Positions 8,228-16,441 of a DNA stretch of 21,376 bases are shown here, piece after piece; position 1 is the first letter of the stretch; every line of letters starts with the position of its first letter. The DNA comes from Peptostreptococcus sp. Its GTDB lineage: Bacteria > Bacillota > Clostridia > Peptostreptococcales > Peptostreptococcaceae. The stretch spans positions 1 to 21,376 of the forward strand of contig JAHHSS010000017.1 in NCBI GenBank assembly GCA_020025095.1. The letters are read 5' to 3'. The notes beneath the pieces are model-generated. The model worked only from the letters and a program-made list of their open reading frames with translations. It was not told where the DNA came from and made no database searches. The position numbers were made by a program, and so were the translations under genes.

Positions 8228-8258
8228 TAAACTTATATATTGATACGGAGGTTAGCTT

Positions 8259-10034
8259 ATGAACGATGTAAAAAGAATGAAAAATCTTGTTGAAATATCA
8301 GAAATAGTAACAGGATCAGACAATTTTTTTGAAATTAAAGATCTTGTAATAAATAAGATGCTTAAAGTTGTCCATCCAACAAAAGCATGCGTAAATCTAT
8401 TTTATAACAAAGATTACAATTATTCTCATCTAGTATGTTCAGCAACTTTGGATTATATACCGAAATTATTTCCTAAAAATGAGGAATACGGCTCAAAGAT
8501 TGATTTTTCTCTTTACCCTAAGTACATACACGAAGCTGTTTTTGAAAAAAAGATAGTTATTGTAAAAAATTTATTTGAAGATGAAAGAGCTGTTGGAGAA
8601 GAAGAAATGGCTAAAAAAGAAGACTATGTAGGTCGTGTTGTGCTACCATTTGTAATAAACAATGAAACAGTAGGTTTTATGACTTGCTACCTTCAAAAAG
8701 AAGATGAACTTGACCAAAAGGATATAGATTTTATGTCGCAAGTTGCATCACTTATGTCGCTTTCGATTTCTACTACTAAAAAAAATAAGGATATCAATAA
8801 GTTGATAAATAAACTTAGGAACTCTATTTCCAATATAAATAAAGGGTCTAGGATGTTATATTCTACAAAAGATATTTACTACTATATGAAGAAAATGTCT
8901 TGCGTAATAGCAGAAACTACCAACAGTGAATATGCAATGATAAATGTATATAATATTGATGATAGTGGGAAAATAGTAGGACAAAAAGTAGGTATTGCAT
9001 GCCCAGAGGATAGTATTAATGGAATTAATGCTATTATGCCACAAATAACGAATTCTAAAAGTATGTTTGGAATTGCAAATAACTGCGAAATAAATATAGG
9101 AGAAAAGAAAATAAAACACTATATGTTTACCAAAGTTGTTATAGATTCAAGCAGTGAACTTGTAGTTTTTTGTGGAGGAAATTCAGAATATAATACAGAT
9201 GATGAAAATACAATGTCAATTTTGTCAAAGCAAATTAAAAACAGTATAATAAATTATGAGTATTATTTAAGTGAAGAAAGATACAAAGAAATTGAAAATG
9301 ATTTATCTATGTTGAAAAGACAGCAACGTTTAATTATGAATAGTACTAGTGATATAGATGTTTTTTCAGACAATAAAATGTATTTTTACCACAGACCTTC
9401 TAGGTTAGTAGGGGGAGATTTCTATAATGCTATTGATTTAGGAGATAAAATAGTATTTATTGTAGCTGATGTTATGGGACATGGTATTGTTTCAAATTAT
9501 ATAGTAGCAATCATAAAAGGAGCATTTGAAATACTCTCAAGGCATATAGATAATCCTGGAGAAATATTAAAACAAATTAATGATTATTTATATAATGAAT
9601 TTGATAAAATGGGAATATATGCTACAACGATAGTAGGAGTTTTTGATAAGAATAATTTAAAACTTTCTATTGCCAATGCGGGCCATTATTTCCCGATAAT
9701 AATATCAAATGATAATACAATAATTAATGATCAAGAAGGAGAAAGAGGTCTTCCAATAGGAATAATGGAAAAAGTTTCTTATAAATCAATAGACTATAAT
9801 TTGTCAGATGTAAAGGAAATATGTTTTTTCACAGATGGGATACTAGAAATGAAAGACAGCGAAGGCAAAGAGTTTGGAATAGAGGAATTAACAGCGTTTT
9901 TATTGGATAATAGTAAGAACAATAAGGAAAAAACTTTGAGTAATGTAAAAGAAAAGATAATGGATTTTGCAGAAGATAAAGAAAAACTTGATGATATACT
10001 TTTAGTTTTTATAAAAAACAAGGATGAAATATAA
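8259..10034 (+). CDS. GAF-domain SpoIIE/RsbU-type PP2C serine phosphatase
   Basis: This is a predicted cytoplasmic sensor phosphatase of 591 residues. Residues about 1-175 and 190-335 each look like GAF domains (small-ligand or redox sensing), joined by a helical segment. A coiled-coil-like linker (ERYKEIENDLSMLKRQQRLI) leads into the C-terminal SpoIIE/PP2C domain. Metal-binding residues are visible: Asp387 in GGDFYN, Asp404 with GHG in ADVMGHG (403-409), Asp526 in FFTDG and the Asp pair 578-579. In RsbU/RsbP-like systems such enzymes dephosphorylate an anti-sigma-factor antagonist. No anti-sigma kinase, antagonist or sigma factor gene is in the window, so the target is unknown. GGAGG lies just before ATG 8259. 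The gene seems monocistronic, flanked by long AT-rich gaps. Confidence 0.88.
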   Translation: MNDVKRMKNLVEISEIVTGSDNFFEIKDLVINKMLKVVHPTKACVNLFYNKDYNYSHLVCSATLDYIPKLFPKNEEYGSKIDFSLYPKYIHEAVFEKKIVIVKNLFEDERAVGEEEMAKKEDYVGRVVLPFVINNETVGFMTCYLQKEDELDQKDIDFMSQVASLMSLSISTTKKNKDINKLINKLRNSISNINKGSRMLYSTKDIYYYMKKMSCVIAETTNSEYAMINVYNIDDSGKIVGQKVGIACPEDSINGINAIMPQITNSKSMFGIANNCEINIGEKKIKHYMFTKVVIDSSSELVVFCGGNSEYNTDDENTMSILSKQIKNSIINYEYYLSEERYKEIENDLSMLKRQQRLIMNSTSDIDVFSDNKMYFYHRPSRLVGGDFYNAIDLGDKIVFIVADVMGHGIVSNYIVAIIKGAFEILSRHIDNPGEILKQINDYLYNEFDKMGIYATTIVGVFDKNNLKLSIANAGHYFPIIISNDNTIINDQEGERGLPIGIMEKVSYKSIDYNLSDVKEICFFTDGILEMKDSEGKEFGIEELTAFLLDNSKNNKEKTLSNVKEKIMDFAEDKEKLDDILLVFIKNKDEI

Positions 10035-10263
10035 TAAAAAAAGGAATCAATATAAAAAATAGCAAAAAGTGCTTTTTAAATTAAGTCTTAAACAGAATGA
10101 GGGAATTTTTTTTATTGATAAAATTTAGATTAAAAGGGTGTCAAATTAGAAAAAATTAAAAAAAAGCTAATAAACTTGATTTTTATTTCTAAAATTCGTT
10201 TTTTATATTAAATCTTATAAAAAAAATATAAAATAACTTTTAAAAATAAAAAGAATAACTAAG

Positions 10264-10292
10264 TTGATTTTTTTTATTATTTTTAGTATAAT
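10264..10292 (+). promoter_or_regulatory. strong sigma-A type promoter upstream of nifJ (P1)
   Basis: TTGATT (10264-10269) and TATAAT (10287-10292) are 17 nt apart, preceded by A/T tracts. This is the best consensus match in the window and points into nifJ, about 225 nt upstream of its start. Confidence 0.7.
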
Positions 10293-10303
10293 TAAGTCGA
10301 CAG

Positions 10304-10348
10304 TTGAAAATCACATGAAGAGGAAATTAGTTACTGAGGTATTTTCAA
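10304..10348 (+). other. inverted repeat in the predicted nifJ leader
   Basis: TTGAAAAT (10304-10311) is perfectly complementary to ATTTTCAA (10341-10348) across a 29-nt loop that is GA-rich. It lies at the very 5' end of the transcript predicted from P1, so it could fold in RNA. Eight A/T-rich pairs alone are weak evidence. Confidence 0.35.
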
Positions 10349-10398
10349 TTAAAATTGTTATCAATAAATATTGAATGAATTGCTCTGGATTTTTAAAA

Positions 10399-10428
10399 AC
10401 AATTTATTTTTTCAATAAAATAAATTGT
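10399..10428 (+). repeat. 12-bp perfect inverted repeat upstream of nifJ
   Basis: ACAATTTATTTT (10399-10410) and its exact complement (10417-10428) flank a 6-nt centre, TTCAAT. An 11-bp copy of the same arm, CAATTTATTTT, recurs at 10446-10456. Three copies of one word in 60 bp suggest a protein-binding site array or a leader hairpin. Confidence 0.6.
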
Positions 10429-10453
10429 AATTTTGTTGTGTTAGGCAATTTAT

Positions 10454-10482
10454 TTTATATTGTATACAAGAAACATTATAAT
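10454..10482 (+). promoter_or_regulatory. candidate proximal promoter (P2) with embedded palindrome
   Basis: TTTATA (10454-10459) and TATAAT (10477-10482) are 17 nt apart. The spacer carries the perfect palindrome TTGTATACAA (10460-10469), a good position for a repressor operator. The -10 is strong, the -35 only fair. Confidence 0.5.
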
Positions 10483-10516
10483 TAAACAATTGTAATTCTT
10501 AAGGAGGAATTAAATC

Positions 10517-13500
10517 ATGGCTAAATTTATGAAAACAGTTGATGGTAATACAGCTGCTGCTCATGTATCTTATGCATTTACAGATGTAGCTGCTATTTAC
10601 CCAATCACTCCTTCTTCAACAATGGCAGAAGTTGTTGATGAATGGGCATCACAGGGAAGAAAGAATATCTTCGGACAGGTTGTAAAAGTTGTAGAAATGC
10701 AATCTGAAGGTGGTGCAGCAGGTGCATTCCACGGATCATTATCTGCTGGGGCATTAACTTCTACTTACACTGCATCTCAGGGTCTATTATTGATGCTACC
10801 AAACATGTATAAGTGTGCTGGTGAATTATTACCAGGTGTATTCCATGTTTCAGCTCGTGCTCTTGCATCACAGGCTCTATCAATATTCGGTGATCATCAG
10901 GACGTTATGTCAGCTAGAATGACAGGATGTTGTTTATTAGCATCTGGTTCAGTTCAGGAAGTTGCTGATATAGCACCAGTAGCTCACTATGCAGCTATAG
11001 AAGGTAAGTTACCATTCATCCACTTCTTCGATGGTTTCAGAACTTCACATGAAATTCAGAAGGTTGAATTATTAGAAAATGAAGACTACGCTAAGTTATT
11101 AAACTTTGACGCAGTTAAGGAATTCAGAGATAGTGCGTTATCTCCAAACCACCCATTCACTAAGGGTACAGCTCAGAACCCAGATATATATTTCCAGACA
11201 AGAGAAGCATCTAACAAGTACTATGACGATATGGTAGGCATAGTTGAAAAGTATATGGAAAAGATGTCTGAATTAACTGGTAGAAAGCATGGATTATTTG
11301 ATTACTATGGAGCAGAAGATGCTAAGTATGTAATGGTAGCTATGGGATCAGTTACTGAAGCTGCAGAAGAATTAATAGACGTATTAAATGCTAGAGGTGG
11401 AAAGTACGGTTTAGTTAAGGTACATCTTTACAGACCTTTCTCAGTAGAACATTTCTTAAAGGCAATGCCAAACACTGTAGAAAGAATAGTTGTACTAGAC
11501 AGAACTAAGGAACCAGGTGCAAACGGTGAACCTCTGTACTTAGATGTAAAAGATATATACTATGGTAAGGAAAATGCTCCTATGATAATAGGTGGTAGAT
11601 ACGGATTAGGATCAAAGGATACTATACCAACTGACTTAATGGCTGCGTTTGAAAACTTAACTTCAGATGCTCCAAAGGATAGATTTACTCTAAGCATAGT
11701 AGATGACGTAACAAATCATTCTATAACTGCTAAGGAAGAAATAAAGATAGCTCAGCCAGGTACAGTAAGATGTAAGTTCTGGGGTCTTGGTTCAGATGGT
11801 ACTGTTGGTGCTAACAAGCAGGCTATCAAGATAATAGGTGATAACACTGATAAGTATGTTCAGGCTTACTTTGACTATGACTCTAAGAAGTCTGGTGGTG
11901 TAACAATGTCACACCTAAGATTCGGTGATACTCCAATAAGATCTACTTATTTATTAGATGAAGCAGATTACATTGCATGTCATAAGCAATCATATGTATA
12001 TCAGTATGATGTAATTAAGGGATTAAGAAAGGGTGGTAACTTCGTTCTAAATACTATCTGGTCACCAGAAGAATTAGATACTCATTTACCAGCTGCTCTT
12101 AAGAGATATATAGCAAGAAATGATATTCAGTTCTATACTATAGATGCTGTTAATATAGCTAAGGAAATAGGACTAGGAAATAGAATAAATATGATCTGTC
12201 AGTCAGCATTCTTCAAGCTAGCTGAAATAATACCAGAAGCTGAAGCTGTTAAGTACCTAAAGGATTCTATAAAGAAGACTTACGGTAAGAAGGGTGACAA
12301 GGTTGTAAACATGAACTGTGAAGCAGTTGATCAGGGTATAAACGCTCTAGTTAAGATAGATGTTCCTGCATCTTGGGCTGACGCAGTAGATGAAGAAAAG
12401 GTTGAAGCTAATGAACCAGCATTCATAAAGAACATATTAAGACCTATGACTGCTGTTGAAGGTAATAGTCTACCAGTTTCAGCGTTTGATGAAAATATAG
12501 ATGGTCGTTTCCCAGCAGGTACAGCTGCATACGAAAAGAGATGTATAGCTGTTGATGTTCCTGAATGGCAGATAGACAACTGTATCCAGTGTAACCAGTG
12601 TTCAGTAGTATGTCCTCATGCTGCTATAAGACCAGTTCTACTTACAGAAGAAGAAGCTGCTAATGCACCAGAAGGATTTGCAACTAAGAAGGCTGTAGGT
12701 AAGGGATTAGAAGGATTACAGTACAGAATTCAGGTATCAGCTATGGACTGTACAGGATGTGGAAACTGTGCAGATATATGTCCAGCTAAGACTAAGGCAC
12801 TAGTTATGAAGCCAATGGAAGAACAGAAGGAATTAGAAGAAGCTAACTGGTATTTCGCAACAGATTTCTCTAAGGTATCTGCTAAGCCAAATGTTATGCC
12901 AGCTACTACTATAAAGGGTTCTCAGTTCAGACAACCACTTCTTGAGTTCTCAGGAGCATGTGCTGGTTGTGGAGAAACTGCTTACATGAAGCTAGCTACT
13001 CAGTTATTCGGAACAAGAATGATGGTTGCAAATGCAACAGGATGTTCTTCAATATGGGGTGCTTCAGCTCCATCAACTCCTTACACATATGATCATGAAG
13101 GTAAGGGTCCAGCTTGGGCAAACTCACTATTCGAAGACAATGCTGAATACGGATATGGTATGCACCTAGCTGTTAGTCAGTTAAGAAGCAAGGTTGAAGA
13201 TTTAGCTAAGGCTTTAGTAGAACTTGTTACAGATGAAGCTGAAAAGGCAGTTGTAGTTGAATTTATAGACAATATGTACAATGGTGACACTACTATAGCT
13301 ACAAGTGAAGCATTCACTAAGTTAGTTGACAAGTATGCTGCAGAAGGTAAGTATACTGAAATAGTTAAGGAATTAGTTGACTTAAAGGATTACTTCGTTA
13401 AGAGATCTCAATGGATACTTGGTGGAGACGGTTGGTCATATGATATCGGTTATGGTGGATTAGATCACGTTCTAGCATCAGGAGAAGATGTAAATGTTCT

Positions 13501-14053
13501 TGTATTTGATACAGAAGTTTACTCTAACACAGGTGGTCAGTCTTCTAAGGCTACTCCAGTGGCGGCTATGGCTAAGTTTGCAGCAGCTGGTAAGAGATCT
13601 AAGAAGAAAGATTTAGGTATGATGGCAGCTACATACGGAAACGTATATGTTGCTCAGGTTGCTATAGGTGCAGATAAGAACCAGTTCTTAAAGGCATTAA
13701 TAGAAGCTGAAAGACATGATGGTCCATCTCTAATAATCTGCTACGCTCCATGTATAAACCACGGAATTAAGAAGGGTATGGGTAAATCAGTAGAAAACGA
13801 AGCAGATGCTGTTAAGTGTGGATACTGGCACCTATACAGATTCAACCCAGAGCTTAAGGCTCAAGGTAAGAATCCATTTATCCTTGATTCTAAGGAACCA
13901 ACTGAATCATTCAGAGAATTCATCATGGGACAGAACAGATATGCTGCAATAGCTAAGATGTTCCCAGAAGAAAGTGAAGAATTATTCGCAATGGCTGAAC
14001 AGAATGCTAAGGAAAGATATGAAAGCTATAAGAGAATGGCTGAAGGAAAGTAA
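10517..14053 (+). CDS. nifJ: pyruvate:ferredoxin (flavodoxin) oxidoreductase
   Basis: This homodimeric cytoplasmic enzyme converts pyruvate, CoA and oxidised ferredoxin to acetyl-CoA, CO2 and reduced ferredoxin, the central step of anaerobic pyruvate fermentation. At 1178 residues it is a full single-chain PFOR. The N-terminal domain I begins with AHVSYAFTDVAAIYPITPSS. Two ferredoxin-type [4Fe-4S] clusters are bound by C689/C692/C695/C699 and C745/C748/C751/C755. The cluster near thiamine is expected at C815, C818, C843 and C1079. The thiamine diphosphate site shows GGDGW (969-973) and EVYSNTGGQSSKATP. AAGGAGG at 10500-10506 precedes ATG 10517. AAG and CAG codons are strongly preferred here, unlike the AAA/CAA-rich neighbours, which fits very high expression. 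A strong terminator follows, and two promoters lie upstream. Confidence 0.98.
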   Translation: MAKFMKTVDGNTAAAHVSYAFTDVAAIYPITPSSTMAEVVDEWASQGRKNIFGQVVKVVEMQSEGGAAGAFHGSLSAGALTSTYTASQGLLLMLPNMYKCAGELLPGVFHVSARALASQALSIFGDHQDVMSARMTGCCLLASGSVQEVADIAPVAHYAAIEGKLPFIHFFDGFRTSHEIQKVELLENEDYAKLLNFDAVKEFRDSALSPNHPFTKGTAQNPDIYFQTREASNKYYDDMVGIVEKYMEKMSELTGRKHGLFDYYGAEDAKYVMVAMGSVTEAAEELIDVLNARGGKYGLVKVHLYRPFSVEHFLKAMPNTVERIVVLDRTKEPGANGEPLYLDVKDIYYGKENAPMIIGGRYGLGSKDTIPTDLMAAFENLTSDAPKDRFTLSIVDDVTNHSITAKEEIKIAQPGTVRCKFWGLGSDGTVGANKQAIKIIGDNTDKYVQAYFDYDSKKSGGVTMSHLRFGDTPIRSTYLLDEADYIACHKQSYVYQYDVIKGLRKGGNFVLNTIWSPEELDTHLPAALKRYIARNDIQFYTIDAVNIAKEIGLGNRINMICQSAFFKLAEIIPEAEAVKYLKDSIKKTYGKKGDKVVNMNCEAVDQGINALVKIDVPASWADAVDEEKVEANEPAFIKNILRPMTAVEGNSLPVSAFDENIDGRFPAGTAAYEKRCIAVDVPEWQIDNCIQCNQCSVVCPHAAIRPVLLTEEEAANAPEGFATKKAVGKGLEGLQYRIQVSAMDCTGCGNCADICPAKTKALVMKPMEEQKELEEANWYFATDFSKVSAKPNVMPATTIKGSQFRQPLLEFSGACAGCGETAYMKLATQLFGTRMMVANATGCSSIWGASAPSTPYTYDHEGKGPAWANSLFEDNAEYGYGMHLAVSQLRSKVEDLAKALVELVTDEAEKAVVVEFIDNMYNGDTTIATSEAFTKLVDKYAAEGKYTEIVKELVDLKDYFVKRSQWILGGDGWSYDIGYGGLDHVLASGEDVNVLVFDTEVYSNTGGQSSKATPVAAMAKFAAAGKRSKKKDLGMMAATYGNVYVAQVAIGADKNQFLKALIEAERHDGPSLIICYAPCINHGIKKGMGKSVENEADAVKCGYWHLYRFNPELKAQGKNPFILDSKEPTESFREFIMGQNRYAAIAKMFPEESEELFAMAEQNAKERYESYKRMAEGK

Positions 14054-14116
14054 TTAACTAACTAATGTTTTCATAAGCTAGCAATAGTTCGTGATAAAAA
14101 AGTTATGATTTGATAA

Positions 14117-14148
14117 AAAACCCCTCGGAGTTTACTCCGAGGGGTTTT
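14117..14148. terminator. strong bidirectional terminator between nifJ and maf
   Basis: A perfect 14-bp stem (14117-14130 with 14135-14148) includes a GC-rich core CCCCTCGGAG and a 4-nt loop. T residues within and beyond the stem serve the plus strand; on the minus strand TTTTTT follows the stem. It separates the convergent nifJ and maf transcripts. Confidence 0.95.
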
Positions 14149-14239
14149 GATTATACAATATTTGATATTGATTACAATGAAAATTTGTAATGTATTAAAA
14201 TATAAAGGCATATTAAATAAAAACATATAATTAATTTTC

Positions 14240-14845
14240 TTATTTTTGATAACTCAATAGTATTCTATAAAGCTTGGAAATAGGAAGTCCCATCACAGTA
14301 TAATAATCTCCTAAAATATTTTTAATTAAAAGTGCACCCATATCTTGAATACCATATGCGCCGGCCTTATCCATAGGGGATTCGCTTATAATATAATCAT
14401 TTATAATTTTTTCCATATTTTCATCATACTCAAAAAATTCTACTTCTGTGAAAGATGCAAAACTTTCAAGTTCTTTTTCATTATTTACAATACTTATTCC
14501 GGTATAGACTCGATGCTTAGTGCCACAAAGTTTTCTGAGCATTCGGTATGCATCCTCATGATTTTTCGGCTTTCCTAGAATTTCATCATCACTTACAACT
14601 ATTGTATCAGAACCGATAACAATCTTATTAGGGTTATTTTCAGAAACAACTAAAGCTTTATTATAAGCTAACGACAAAGTTAACAACTCTGCCTTTTCAA
14701 ACATAGATTTACTTTTACTAGAAGAAAATAGAGTCCTCTCTATTTCTTCTTCATTAACTTCAGAAGCCTCTGTGAAAAAATCAATTTTGCACATTTCAAG
14801 AAGCTCCTTTCTCCTAGGGGATTTACTTGCAAGTATTATTTCCAT
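14240..14845 (-). CDS. maf: Maf-family nucleoside triphosphate pyrophosphatase
   Basis: Maf proteins hydrolyse non-canonical or modified nucleoside triphosphates (dTTP/UTP or m7GTP types) to the monophosphate. They serve as house-cleaning enzymes and are linked to septum/shape loci in Bacillus. The 201-residue protein shows the N-terminal SKSPRRKELL (residues 7-16), GSDTIVV with acidic Asp80, LGKP, the HRVYTG strand, DKAGAYGIQ and the C-terminal GDYYTVMGLPI. A Ser/Lys-rich stretch at about 38-50 is slightly longer than in typical members. The start has AGGAGG (complement of about 14850-14855) 5 nt upstream. The gene is alone on the minus strand and not next to mreBCD or radC, its usual partners in Bacillus. 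Confidence 0.94.
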   Translation of the reverse strand: MEIILASKSPRRKELLEMCKIDFFTEASEVNEEEIERTLFSSSKSKSMFEKAELLTLSLAYNKALVVSENNPNKIVIGSDTIVVSDDEILGKPKNHEDAYRMLRKLCGTKHRVYTGISIVNNEKELESFASFTEVEFFEYDENMEKIINDYIISESPMDKAGAYGIQDMGALLIKNILGDYYTVMGLPISKLYRILLSYQK

Positions 14846-15182
14846 TTTTTCCTCCTCTGTATATTAGATGCTTAATATTCATAAAAATATTTTAGACTCA
14901 TCTAATAATAAAAATCAAATATAGTTTATATTGAGTATATTAATACATATATATAAAAAAATCAAAGGGAAATTATATTTTATAAGCAAATATTTTTTAA
15001 TTTACTTAAAAAAATACAATGTTTCTTAGTAAAAAAGTGTAAGATTATTGGAATCATAATGAATAAATGATAAAAATAGTCTATAAGAAGAAAAAAAATT
15101 AAAATTATGGTATAATAAAGCGTAATCAAATTTAAAAATTCAGGTTTAAATGTATTTAAAGACGTATGTCTATGGAGGGGTT
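14846..15182. other. 337-bp AT-rich divergent intergenic region
   Basis: No gene is seen here. It holds the maf ribosome binding site at its left end and an extended -10 promoter at its right end. A 7-bp inverted repeat (TTAGATG at 14864-14870, CATCTAA at 14899-14905, 28-nt gap) lies upstream of maf and may be chance. The rest is A/T tracts without recognisable structure. Confidence 0.5.
15108..15116 (+). promoter_or_regulatory. extended -10 promoter upstream of the CmpB-type gene
   Basis: TGGTATAAT contains a perfect -10 (15111-15116) with the TGN extension. The -35 region (about 15088) is poor, as is usual for extended -10 promoters. Transcription would start about 60 nt before the start codon. 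Confidence 0.6.
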
Positions 15183-16196
15183 ATGCATATTATTTTTAAC
15201 AGAAGTTTAGAAGAAATGATAATGTACTTTTTTATATACTCGTTTTTAGGATGGGTTCTTGAAGTGGCATTTCATGCCCTTAAATGTGGTAAATTTATAA
15301 ACAGAGGTATGCTTGCTGGTCCTGTATGCCCGATATATGGATTTGGTGCAGTAATTATTATATGCATCTTGGAACCAATAAAGAACAATTTATTTTTGCT
15401 ATTTATCGGTTCTGCGATATTATGTACATTTTTAGAATATATTGCAGGCTTAGCTCTTGATAAACTATTTCATAAAAGATGGTGGGATTACTCAGATGTT
15501 CCATACAATATAGGCGGGTATGTGTGTCTGCAATTCTCAGTTTATTGGGGGATAGGCGGAATAATGCTTATAAGAGATATACAAGAATTGATAGGAAGTT
15601 TTGTTAATATATTCAGCACAGAGCTTATTTTAATCGCAAATGTCATATTTATTATTGCAATGTTTATAGATGCATTTGTTACTGTAAATTCAATAAATAA
15701 AATGAATAGAAAGCTAGAGCTATTAGAAGATTTACAAAAAGAAATTCACAACATTAGTGATTATATTGGTGAAAATGTAACTGAAAAAACTTTAGAAATA
15801 GCACAAAAGAGCCAACCAGTAATAGAAAATATTGAAAAGAAGAAAGCTGAGAGAAAAAATAAGACAATAGAGGCAAAAAGAGAAAGAAAAGAAAATATTG
15901 CTAAATTTAAAGAAGACATTTCCAAAAGTGTATCAACACAAGAATTTAACTCAGATAGTAAGGCTGTCGAAAAAATGAACAAACTATCTGACTCAATATA
16001 TGGAAATAAATTATTTGCAAATAATAGCAGATACACTATAGAAGAATTAAACAGAAAGAAGGCTTATATACATAACAAGCCAGTTAGGGGAGAAAAAAGG
16101 CTTTTAAAAGCTTTTCCTAATATTAAAGAAAACAAGAGGAAAAAAGCGTTTAATGAAATGCGACAAAACTATACTGATAAAAAAAAGAATGCTTAA
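15183..16196 (+). CDS. CmpB-type (putative ABC-transporter type IV) membrane protein
   Basis: This polytopic membrane protein of 337 residues is of unknown role. The first about 170 residues contain roughly five membrane segments and the family blocks YSFLGWVLEV, NRGMLAGPVCPIYGFGA, KRWWDYSDVPYNIGGYVCL and QFSVYWG, which match the PF06541-type 'putative ABC transporter permease' proteins of Firmicutes. The name is historical; no ATPase partner is adjacent. Residues about 175-337 form a charged, Lys/Glu-rich tail with coiled-coil character and a very basic end. I chose ATG 15183 because GGAGGGG (15174-15180) lies just before it; an in-frame ATG at 15150 lacks a ribosome binding site and adds residues before the first conserved helix. 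Promoter and flanking gaps suggest a single-gene transcript. Confidence 0.85.
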   Translation: MHIIFNRSLEEMIMYFFIYSFLGWVLEVAFHALKCGKFINRGMLAGPVCPIYGFGAVIIICILEPIKNNLFLLFIGSAILCTFLEYIAGLALDKLFHKRWWDYSDVPYNIGGYVCLQFSVYWGIGGIMLIRDIQELIGSFVNIFSTELILIANVIFIIAMFIDAFVTVNSINKMNRKLELLEDLQKEIHNISDYIGENVTEKTLEIAQKSQPVIENIEKKKAERKNKTIEAKRERKENIAKFKEDISKSVSTQEFNSDSKAVEKMNKLSDSIYGNKLFANNSRYTIEELNRKKAYIHNKPVRGEKRLLKAFPNIKENKRKKAFNEMRQNYTDKKKNA

Positions 16197-16340
16197 TTTT
16201 AAGTAAAAATAAAATATGATTTTAATTTTAAAAACAATAATAAGAAGCTTATAATAACTGCAGTTTATAACTATTAACCTTGCAAATATTATAATTATAA
16301 TATATTATTATTATGTGCCTTTTAATAGTGAGGCATTATT

Positions 16341-16372
16341 TCGATTGTAAATATGTTAATATAATTAATCGA
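16341..16372 (+). promoter_or_regulatory. -10 element flanked by inverted repeat upstream of the ATP-grasp gene
   Basis: TCGATT (16341-16346) and AATCGA (16367-16372) form an inverted repeat around a 20-nt centre that contains TATAAT (16360-16365). No clear -35 is present. The dyad could be an operator over the promoter of the ligase-racemase-murE operon, about 75 nt before the first start codon. Confidence 0.4.
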
Positions 16373-16441
16373 TTTAGTTTAATATATAAAAAATAGCATT
16401 AAAGCTTTATGTTAATAATAAAAAAGAGGTGGACAAATAAT

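Larger units (their letters stand above)
10035..10516 (+). promoter_or_regulatory. 482-bp control region and leader of nifJ
   Basis: This gap has no convincing gene. Its first part (to about 10260) is extremely AT-rich with A and T tracts, suggestive of UP-element-like or curved DNA. The second part holds a strong promoter at 10264-10292, a long inverted repeat at 10399-10428, a second candidate promoter around 10454-10482 and a perfect palindrome at 10460-10469. If the first promoter is used, the nifJ leader would be roughly 220 nt. I recognise no known riboswitch. Confidence 0.6.

Noticed and set aside
10061..10077. AGCA/TGCT hairpin followed by T residues after the phosphatase gene
   Set aside because: The stem is only 4 bp, so it is too weak to call a terminator.
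10314..10373. Short frame MKRKLVTEVFSIKIVINKY in the nifJ leader, a possible leader peptide
   Set aside because: It has no ribosome binding site and does not contain a run of one amino acid that would suggest attenuation.
16249..16270. TTATAA...TTATAA inverted repeat with a central AACTGCAGTT palindrome
   Set aside because: The arms are pure A/T and self-complementary and there is no T tract, so it is not a clear terminator or operator.
16316..16334. TGCCT/AGGCA hairpin after the CmpB-type gene
   Set aside because: It is a 5-bp stem with a 9-nt loop followed by ATTATTTCG, too weak for a terminator call.
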